DNA of 38,049 nucleotides from Bacteroidetes bacterium 4572_128 (lineage in GTDB: Bacteria > Bacteroidota > Bacteroidia > Bacteroidales > 4572-128), in assembly GCA_002084355.1 (NCBI GenBank), contig NBLL01000026.1:1-38049 (forward strand). Reading direction: 5' to 3'. A program made the position numbers and the translations under genes. This document shows positions 27,279 to 34,874 of the stretch, piece after piece; position 1 is the stretch's first letter; each line of letters begins with the position of its first letter. The notes below the pieces were generated by a model. The model had not been told where the DNA came from. It saw nothing but the letters and a program-made list of their open reading frames with translations, and did no database searches.

Positions 27279-27989
27279 ATGAAAAATTTATTATTTATTA
27301 TTATAGTTTTACAATTTTCTTTAAACATTTTTTCCCAAGAAAAATTTAATTATTCTGACGATACTTCAAAAAAGAAGTATTTTGGTTTTGCCTTATCTTC
27401 TGGTCTTATTTCTCTTAATTTTGATGAGATGAATGAAATCTTAGAATTAGCAAATTTAGAAAAAATAGAAAATGTAATTTCTCTTACAGGAATAAATATT
27501 TATATCGGTGATCCGTCAAAAGATAAATATTTTATAGTTATAGATAGTAAAATAGGAAACTTTGAAAAGAAAAATATAAATACAAAAATTATTACAAGAT
27601 TTATTTATTCTGATTTTGTTTTTAATTTTAATTACAATTTGAAAACTATAAATAAACATTGTTTTTCTTCTTCTTTTGGGGTGGGCTTGAATTCTTTAAA
27701 TTTGAGTTTGATAGACGGCAGTAATGCCGTAAATACTTTTCAAAATTCTGTACAAAGTTTAACGGGTGAAAAAAATTTAAATGCTGCAAATATTAGCTTA
27801 CATTTAAAAGCAAATTATGATAAGTTTTTTAATTTATTTCAAAGAAATTTTTTATTTGGTTTAAGCCTTGGTTATCAATATCAAATTTTTAGTACAGGCT
27901 GGGGAGAAAGAGGCTATGCACTTGAAGAAGAGCCAAATACAAATATAAATGGGTTTTACGGTGATTTAAAAATTGCTCTTTTCTTTTAA
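27279..27989 (+). CDS. Predicted outer-membrane beta-barrel protein
   Basis: I prefer the ATG at 27279 over the upstream TTG at 27234 because it gives a clean signal peptide (MKNLLFIIIVLQFSLNIFSQ, typical SQ end). The mature part (about 216 residues) alternates hydrophobic and polar residues in strands (KYFGFALSSGLISLNF, NKHCFSSSFGVGLNSLNLSL, NFLFGLSLGYQYQIF) and ends in a double Phe (GDLKIALFF), typical of barrel proteins inserted by BAM. The specific function is unknown. It lies 10 nt before queA, so the two may share a transcript. Confidence 0.75.
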   Translation: MKNLLFIIIVLQFSLNIFSQEKFNYSDDTSKKKYFGFALSSGLISLNFDEMNEILELANLEKIENVISLTGINIYIGDPSKDKYFIVIDSKIGNFEKKNINTKIITRFIYSDFVFNFNYNLKTINKHCFSSSFGVGLNSLNLSLIDGSNAVNTFQNSVQSLTGEKNLNAANISLHLKANYDKFFNLFQRNFLFGLSLGYQYQIFSTGWGERGYALEEEPNTNINGFYGDLKIALFF

Positions 27990-27999
27990 AAATTTTTAT

Positions 28000-29205
28000 A
28001 TGGAAATTCCGGATATTTTAATTAATGATTTTAATTACGATTTAGCTAATGAAAAAATTGCAAAATTTCCTATAGGAAAAAGGGGAAATTCTAAATTACT
28101 TATTTTCAAAAATAAAAAAATTATTTCAAAAAACTTTAAAAATTTACCTGATTTTTTAGAAAAAAATTTTTTATTAATTTTTAATAATACAAAAGTTATA
28201 CAAGCACGTTTAGAATTTCAAAAAAAAACTGGAGCGAAAATAGAAATTTTTTGTTTAGAACCTTTTTCACCGTTTGATTTTTCTTTATCTTTTTCCGAAA
28301 GGAAATGTGTAAAATGGAAATGTATAGTTGGAAATTTGAAAAAATGGAAAAACGGAAAGTTAAAAAAAAGAGGGATTTTTGAAAAAAAATTTTTTTATTT
28401 TTATGCAGAAATTTTAAAAAGAAATAAAGATTTTCAAATTATAGAATTTACTTGGGATAATAATTTAAGTTTTGCTGAGATTTTAGAATTTTTTGGAAAA
28501 ACTCCTTTGCCTCCATATTTGAATAGGAAAGCTGACGAAAAAGATAAAATTCGTTATCAAACTGTATATTCTAAGGAAAAAGGTTCTGTTGCCGCTCCGA
28601 CTGCTGGTTTACATTTTACTAATGAAATTTTAAAAAAATTATCCAAAAAAGGAGTTCTTACAGAAGAAATTACTTTGCATGTTGGTGCGGGAACTTTTAA
28701 ACCAGTGAAAACAGAAAATGTGAAAGATCATAAAATGCATAAGGAACATTTTTTTGTAGAAAAAAGGGTTATTATAAAAATTATTGAAAATATTGAAAAT
28801 ATTATCGCCGTTGGAACGACTTCATTAAGAACTATAGAAAGTTTATATTTTCTTGGTATAAAAATTTCGGAAAATAAAAGTTTAAAAAATTTTCACATTT
28901 CTCAGTGGGAAGCATATAATGTCAAAAATCATTTAGATAAAAAAAGTGCAATATTGGAAATTTTAAATTTCATAGAAAAAAATAATTTAGAAAAATTTGA
29001 AGTTACAACAGAAATTATAATAACTCCAAATTATGAATTAAAAATTGCAAAAGCTTTGATAACAAATTTTCATCAACCAAAAAGCACACTTTTAATGCTC
29101 ATTGCAAGTTTTGTTGGAAGTGAATGGAAAAAAATTTATAAATTTGCATTAGAAAATAATTTTAGATTTTTAAGCTACGGTGACAGCTCTTTAATTTTTA
29201 ATTAG
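28000..29205 (+). CDS. queA: S-adenosylmethionine:tRNA ribosyltransferase-isomerase
   Basis: QueA transfers the ribosyl part of SAM to 7-aminomethyl-7-deazaguanine in tRNA, making epoxyqueuosine. The ATG at 28000 gives MEIPDILINDFNYDLANEKI, the usual start, so nine upstream codons are excluded. Motifs present: LLIFNNTKVIQARL, KTPLPPYLNR, APTAGLHFTNEIL, LHVGAGTFKPV, AVGTTSLRTIESL and the C-terminal TNFHQPKSTLLMLIASFVG with RFLSYGD. At 401 residues it is longer than the E. coli protein (356), as in other Bacteroidetes, from insertions in the middle and the ISQWEAYN region. It appears intact. Confidence 0.96.
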   Translation: MEIPDILINDFNYDLANEKIAKFPIGKRGNSKLLIFKNKKIISKNFKNLPDFLEKNFLLIFNNTKVIQARLEFQKKTGAKIEIFCLEPFSPFDFSLSFSERKCVKWKCIVGNLKKWKNGKLKKRGIFEKKFFYFYAEILKRNKDFQIIEFTWDNNLSFAEILEFFGKTPLPPYLNRKADEKDKIRYQTVYSKEKGSVAAPTAGLHFTNEILKKLSKKGVLTEEITLHVGAGTFKPVKTENVKDHKMHKEHFFVEKRVIIKIIENIENIIAVGTTSLRTIESLYFLGIKISENKSLKNFHISQWEAYNVKNHLDKKSAILEILNFIEKNNLEKFEVTTEIIITPNYELKIAKALITNFHQPKSTLLMLIASFVGSEWKKIYKFALENNFRFLSYGDSSLIFN

Positions 29206-29310
29206 GAATTAGGAATGAGGGATAAAATTTTTTTATAACTGTATATTAAATAATTTTAATTCATTATTTTTTTTTAATTGTTTTTTGAAAAATTTCAATA
29301 AAAAATAATT

Positions 29311-29900
29311 ATGGAAGATTTAAAAAAAACTGAAATTTCTTTTAGAAATGTTACTTATCGAGACATTAAAAAAATTGTTGATATAAAGAAAAAATACAAT
29401 TTTTTGAAGTTTGATAAATGGTTTTCTTATGTTTATGAAATTAATAAGGAAGAAGAACTTTTAATGTTAAATTTGATAAAAAATAATAGGCTTTATTTGC
29501 AAAGTTTTAATGAAGAACAGCTAAAAGCTTCTTTTATAATTCCCATATTATTTAGAGTGAATTTCATTTTTGACGGTATAAGAGATTGGTATGAATATTC
29601 AATTTCAACAAAAATAAACGGTGTTTTGCTTAAAGGGAAACCGGATTTTATGATTGCAAAAGGTGATTTTTTTCCGGAAAAACCTTATTTTTTTATACAG
29701 GAATTTAAACGCTCAAACACAAATTCTGACCCAGAAATTCTTATATATTAGGTAGAAATTGGTTCTTTGTTATTTTGGAAAAATTAAAATCTGAAAGTTA
29801 CGAATATTTTGTTTCTGAAAGTTTTGATTGTCTTAAAATCAAAGAATTAAAACAAATTTATATAAATTTACAGGCTGTTAAAGCATTATTTTGTAATTAA
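29311..29900 (+). pseudogene. PD-(D/E)XK-like nuclease-fold protein, frameshifted
   Basis: The N-terminal 146 codons include a helical part and a nuclease-like core: Pro111-Asp112 in GKPDFMIA and Glu131-Phe-Lys133 in FFIQEFKRS, matching the PD...E-x-K pattern. The frame stops in DPEILIY at 29751. The continuation is open in another frame from about 29745 (LGRNWFFVILEKLKSESYEY, FVSESFDCLKIKELKQIYIN, LQAVKALFCN) to the stop at 29900. Homologous hypothetical proteins in Bacteroidetes have about 25 residues between DPE and GRNWFF, so a deletion is likely. It could be a restriction-type or housekeeping nuclease fold; catalysis is unproven. Short AT-rich debris (TTAGGAATTAGGAATGAGG) precedes it. 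Confidence 0.65.
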
Positions 29901-29914
29901 TATGAAATTTTTAA

Positions 29915-29940
29915 TTTGAATGTGGAATTTGAATGTGGAA
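29915..29940. repeat. 13-bp tandem duplication
   Basis: TTTGAATGTGGAA occurs twice back to back (29915-29927 and 29928-29940), just after the broken nuclease-like gene, and is followed by TTTTTTT. It is exact and short, with no known role. It is another sign of local tandem duplication in this genome. Confidence 0.7.
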
Positions 29941-30070
29941 TTTTTTTAATTTACAATTATTTATTCCTAATTTCTTATTAAAAATTATCGTTTATTTTTG
30001 ATATTTTAAATAATTAAAAAAATTTTTTTCCAAAAAACGCCAAAATTTTAATGATTTATTATAATTAAAA

Positions 30071-30100
30071 AAATTCCAAATTTTCAAAAATTTGGAATTT
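30071..30100 (-). terminator. Hairpin after the T9SS cargo gene
   Basis: Perfect 13-nt arms (AAATTCCAAATTT) enclose a TCAA loop, 26 nt beyond the minus-strand stop at 30126. On the minus strand the stem is followed by T-rich sequence (TTTTTAATTAT). It fits a terminator for the T9SS cargo operon. A minus-oriented repeat unit (ACGCCAAAATTTTAATG) lies next to it at about 30037. Confidence 0.7.
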
Positions 30101-30125
30101 ATAAATAAATTATTTTAATAATATT

Positions 30126-32706
30126 TTATTTTAAAACAGTTATTTCTCCGGTTTTTCTTTGTTTTGAACCTTTATTGTCTGTATAATTAATTATCCAAGG
30201 ATAAACACCAATTTCTACATATTTTCCACCGTTAATCTTTCCATCCCAAAATACTTCCTTGCTATTTGTTTCGAAAATTTTCTCACCATATCTGTTAAAA
30301 ATTACCATATTATAATCTTTATTAGAAATACCATCACCAGCAGGTTTAAAAAATCTATTTTTTTCAATTGGACTATTTAGACTAATTGCTGTTGGTGCAT
30401 AAAATGTAAATTCTTCTTGAATAATTATATCCATATAAACAGTATCCTTACAATTATGTTCTGTTTCACTAATTAACTGCACTTTATAATTTTCTGCTCT
30501 CTGGGGATAATCAAAAATTGGATTTCTGTCTTCAGAATAAGAATTAAAAATTTCTTTATTTTCATAATCAAAATTCCAATAACTATAAAAACCAAATTTA
30601 GAAACATCTTCAAAATAAACTCTTGGATTTATTGTACTTACTATATGAGGATTAGTAAAAAATTTTGCTTCTGGCTTTTCGTGAACAGTAATTTTAATAT
30701 CTTTTTCTGTTATGCAATTAAATGGAGACGTAACTTTTAAACGAGTTTTATAATTTCCTGTTTCATTAAAAAAGTGATTTGTTTCTCTTATGGTAGAATA
30801 ATTTCCATCTCCAAAATCCCAAAAATATATAGAATTTTCTTCATTATCAAATACCTCCGGAGTAGAACAGCCATCTTTTCCCATTATTGTATAAATTTTT
30901 GTTTCTGCAGGGCTAACATAAAAAGAATTTCCAACTTCACCTAATAAATCTTCTTTGAAAGAAAAACCTTGATTACTTCCTCCAGATAAAGACGCACTGA
31001 TAAGAATAGAATCTCCTGGACATAAAGATACTAATTCAGAACTAAGATTTATTTCTAATTCAGGAAAAACCGGAACAAATACCGTCTGAGTATCACTCAT
31101 ACATCCTCTGTCGTCAGAAATATAAATTGTAAAAGATTTATCTGTTATTGGACTAACACTTAGTATTTCTCCCATTTCTCTTCCGTTCCAGAAATAATTA
31201 AAAGGAGCAAGTCCAGATTGTGGCTCAACACTTAAATCTAAATTTTCACCTATGCAAAGCGTATCAAAATCAACAACGTCAAAACGCAAAGGTGGAGTCA
31301 CATAAACAGCAAAAGCAGTATCATAATAACAACCCATAGGATTACTTCTGGTAAGAAATCTATAAGTATGTAAACCAGAATCAGAAGGCATAGCAGTGTA
31401 TAAACTATCAAAAATATTATCATCTGGCAATATATTTCCAGTAAGCTGGTCAGAAATTATTGTTCTGTCCGTGTGTGGAAAAAGTACCGGCTCCATTCAT
31501 AGGACATCCTTCAAGTGCATTTAAATTATTTTCTGAAGCATAAGAACCAGCAGGTAAAGATGGACCAAAACCTCCGGCATTTACAATGTCCATCATAGTT
31601 GCATTTGCATCTGGTGAAAAACAATAATCCCAACCAACACCTGGAGGATTAACATCAGGGTCTTCTATAGGATTATTATCCCATGGAGAACCATCCAGAG
31701 GCTCACCAAGATAAGTTCCAGCACCACCTGGATAAGATTTCATTATAACTTCGGTTCCATCTGGGCAAGTAATACGGATTTCTAAATCACCAAGATAAGA
31801 ATGCTCTATGTTTAAACATATACTTTCTAAATAAGAGATATCTGACATTATTGCTGTTGGGTCAAAAATATCATAAGAAATACTAGAATAATAACATTCA
31901 TTAGTTGATCCTCCATCAGGAATAAAAGTTACTCCTGCTTCAGGAATAGGCAATTCCATTAAAACTTCCCCTATAATGTGAATAGTATCACCATAACAAA
32001 TAGTATCTTCTAATAATTGACTAATACCAAACTCTGGAGAAAAATAAACAACTACTGTTATATTTCCTTCTTCACTTACTCCGTGTATATCTGTTGCTTT
32101 CCATTGAAAATTCCTAAGTCCTGGACTATTATAAATAGGAGCTATTGATTGAATATTTGCTTCAGTGCCGTCTGGATAAGTCCAAGTAAAACCTGTAGAA
32201 AAATTTGATTGGGAATAACAAGTGTTATTAAATGGATAAGATGGAGAAATTTGCATTTCTAATGGAATACCTGGACAAGCAAAAATTGTGTCATTACTTG
32301 TCGGCATATTAGTTTCTATTTCTACGTCAAGTGCTTGATTGCCAACAGTAACATGTATAGTTCTAATTTTATTACAATCAATTTGGTCAGTAACTGTAAG
32401 CACAATATCATAAACTCCAACATTTTCAAAATTACAAATTGCTATTTCTCCATTTTGCGAACTTCCATCGGGGAATTCCCATAAAAAGGTACAATTTTCT
32501 ATACTTTGTTCATAAGTTGTATTGTTTTCGGGAAAAGAAATATCTGCTGATAAAGTAAATTCTTGTCCTTCACAAGAAACTGTTTCAAGCATTACAACAT
32601 TTCCAGCTGATGAATTTATATTATCTATACTAATTCTTTGACATTCCTGAGAATGTAAAAAAAAATTTATTAGAATAAATATTATTGATAAATATATTTT
32701 TTTCAT
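30126..32706 (-). pseudogene. T9SS-sorted PKD/P-domain surface protein, frameshifted
   Basis: The 5' part (32706-31450) has a signal peptide (MKKIYLSIIFILINFFLHSQ), PKD-like domains (FLWEFPDGSSQNG, GFTWTYPDGTEAN) and a P-domain-like region (CLNIEHSYLGDLEIRITCPD, GTEVIMKSYPGGAGTYLGEP, GCPMNG). The usual WTL...NG continuation of that domain is absent. The frame changes near 31480-31496, and the rest (31496-30126) holds repeated Ig/PKD segments (IYFWDFGDGNYS). It ends in a gliding-motility C-terminal type-B sorting domain (YNMVIFNRYGEKIFETNSK, FWDGKINGGKYVEIGVYPW, RKTGEITVLK). Such proteins are secreted by T9SS and attached to or released from the surface. A second, in-frame shortening seems present at GKDGCSTPEVFDNEENSIYF, where a linker is expected. 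Cysteine-rich, adhesin-like. Confidence 0.85.
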
Positions 32707-32719
32707 TTTCTTTATTTTT

Positions 32720-33109
32720 TTACTTTAAAACATTCAAACATTCACTAATTGGATATTTCTTTTTATTATATACAAAATTTTTCAAATTCAAATTTGAAAA
32801 AATTTTATACAGCATCTGCAGATTTCCTTCTTTCTTTTTATTAATAAAAGAAATTTTATATTTAGTATTTTCGTTTTCTGAAGTCTCAGAAATCAAATTA
32901 AAAATATAATTATTATTTTCAAAAAACTTAGAAATATGTTTTTTCTCCATTTCATTTGCATTCAAAGAAAAACTTAATACTACATTTTTACCATTCTTAA
33001 CAAAAATGTGATTTTCATTTTCGAAAGTCGCACTTAAAACATTTTTTTCTTGTGAGTAAAGATTACTCGAAATTAAGAAAGTAAAAATTAAAATTTTAAT
33101 AATTTTCAT
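32720..33109 (-). CDS. Small secreted protein, unknown
   Basis: This 129-residue protein has a signal peptide (MKIIKILIFTFLISSNLYSQ) and a mature part with alternating beta and Lys/Asn-rich stretches (VLSATFENENHIFVKNGKNV, KYKISFINKKKEGNLQMLYK). It ends with one Cys (SECLNVLK). I do not recognise the family. It stops 13 nt before the T9SS cargo gene on the same strand and is probably first in that unit. A role in the same surface system is suggested by position only. Confidence 0.6.
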   Translation of the reverse strand: MKIIKILIFTFLISSNLYSQEKNVLSATFENENHIFVKNGKNVVLSFSLNANEMEKKHISKFFENNNYIFNLISETSENENTKYKISFINKKKEGNLQMLYKIFSNLNLKNFVYNKKKYPISECLNVLK

Positions 33110-33219
33110 TTTTTTATTTTTTATGTTGTTTAAAAAAAAGACGAAAAATAAATTTAAAAGGTTGCAAAGGAAAAAATTATGTTTTTTTAATTAATTTGAA
33201 ATTTTAATATTTTTTATTC

Positions 33220-33700
33220 AAAAAAATTTTTTCAAAAATCGTTCAAAATTTTAATATTTTTTATTCAAAAAATTTTTTTCAAAAATCGTCCAAAATTTCA
33301 ATATTTTTTATTCAAAATTAAAAAAAAATTTTTCAAAAAACGGCAATTTTTTAATGATTTTTTAAATTTAAAAAAAATTTTTTTCAAAATTCGTCTAAAA
33401 TTTTAACATTTTTTAATTTCAAAATAAAAAAAATTTTTTTCAAAATTCGTCCAAAATTTTAACATTTTTTAATTTCAAAATAAAAAAAATTTTTTTCAAA
33501 TTCGTCCAAAATTTTAATGTTTTTTAATTTTAAAATAAAAAAAAATTTTTTTCAAATTCGCCCAAAATTTTAATATTTTTTATTATAAAAAAATTTTTTT
33601 CAAAAAACGGCAATTTTTTAATGATTTTTTATTCAAAATTAAAAAAATTTTTTTTCAAAAAAACGCCCAAAATTTCAATATTTTTTAATCTCAAAAAAAT
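33220..33700 (-). repeat. Tandem array of nine minus-oriented intergenic units
   Basis: CG steps fall at 33240, 33287, 33341, 33392, 33448, 33503, 33559, 33608 and 33664, spaced 47-56 bp (mean 53). A unit reads TTCGTCCAAAATTTTAAC, TTTTTTAATTT, an AAAATAAAAA-type block, a T-run and CAAA. Two units (33341, 33608) are the shorter CGGCAATTTTTTAATGATTT variant. The array fills the 596-bp gap between the porin and the small secreted gene. No other gene is visible here. Confidence 0.85.
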
Positions 33701-33705
33701 ATTTT

Positions 33706-34754
33706 TTAAAATTTATAGCAAAAATTTAAAAATAATGAAGGATTATTTTTAGCGTCTTCATCTTCATAAATCCAGTTTCTATAATTTATAGATATTTTTA
33801 CATTTTTAATCGGAGTATATTGCAAACCGCTAATTAATCCGATTCCATCTTCTTCTGCGTTCCAATTTTCATTATTTTCTTCATCTTCATTTTCAATAGT
33901 GTTAGAATACAATTTATCCAAACGACAAAATACTTCAAACTTAGGATTAATTACATAAGTAAAATAAGCTGATAAACCATATAAATTATGGTTTTCTGCA
34001 GGCGAGTTGTATTTTTTTCCGTTCTTCAAAATATTATATTCTATTCCAATTCTAATTTTTTTTGTTTTATAAGCAGCAAAAAAAGATAAATTAGATATTG
34101 TAGAAGTGTCAGCAATTATAGAATCATTATTAAATTTATCATATTTATTAGGCATTAAATCATAATAAAATTTAAAATATAAATTTTCTATCAATATAAA
34201 TTTTCTATCGGTTCAGCAATAAAATTAAATCCAATTCTATGTGTTCCAAATTCATCTTGTATTTTTTTATATCCTTCTCCATTTAGAATAAAAATATTCA
34301 TTTTCAACATTTTTAATATTTTTATTTCTGCATTTACACCTAAATCAGCACTACTTCCAAATTTATGATATCTGTATCCCCAAAGTTTTTCTTGATCATT
34401 AAATTGCTTTAAACCAATTATTCCCAAAGATAATTTTACTTTCGACGCAACTTTCCATTCCAATTTTGCTTTTTTAAGATATGCACTATATGAGCTATTT
34501 TCTTCACTGCCCTTTCCGGCATCAAAAGATATTAAGACAGAAAATTTTTTATCAATTACATATTTATATCCAAAATAAGAACGCTTGATTTCAAAAGAAC
34601 TTGTCTTTTTAACATCTTCTGCAAAATTATAATTATAGTTCCAGAATATTTTTCCAACAAGTTTTCCTTTTGCTTTGAAATCTTTATTTTCTAATTCTTG
34701 TGAAAAAATTAAATTAGAAAAACCAAAAAATAAAATTAAAATTAAAATTTTCAT
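33706..34754 (-). pseudogene. Porin/OprP-like outer-membrane protein, split by duplication
   Basis: The N-terminal part (34754-34191) has a signal peptide (MKILILILFFGFSNLIFSQ) and barrel-like strands of a phosphate-selective porin (OprP/O) look (GKIFWNYNYNF, FEIKRSYFGYKYVI, LISFDAGKG, LKLSLGIIGLKQ, FGSSADLGV). It ends AEPIENLY. The C-terminal part (34194-33706) continues without loss as MIENLYFKFYYDLMPNK, IADTSTISNLSFFAAYK, ending NPSLFLNFCYKF. The break is an exact 17-bp tandem duplication (34176-34209). Removing one copy restores a barrel of about 345 residues. A few residues may also be missing in GYRYHKFGSS. Loss of uptake, or on/off variation, are both possible. Confidence 0.8.
34176..34209. 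repeat. Exact 17-bp tandem duplication in the porin gene
   Basis: AATATAAATTTTCTATC occurs at 34176-34192 and again at 34193-34209 without a spacer. Because 17 is not a multiple of three it shifts the frame; the two porin reading frames overlap exactly here (IENLY is encoded twice). It is the only difference needed to explain the break. Confidence 0.95.
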
Positions 34755-34874
34755 AATTTTTAAATAAAAAAATTTTTAAAAAAACAACATATTTTTAATA
34801 AAAAAAATTTTTTTTATTAAATTTCAAAAAAAATAACGATTTTTGATAAAAATTTTTAAATAAAAAAATAAGTT

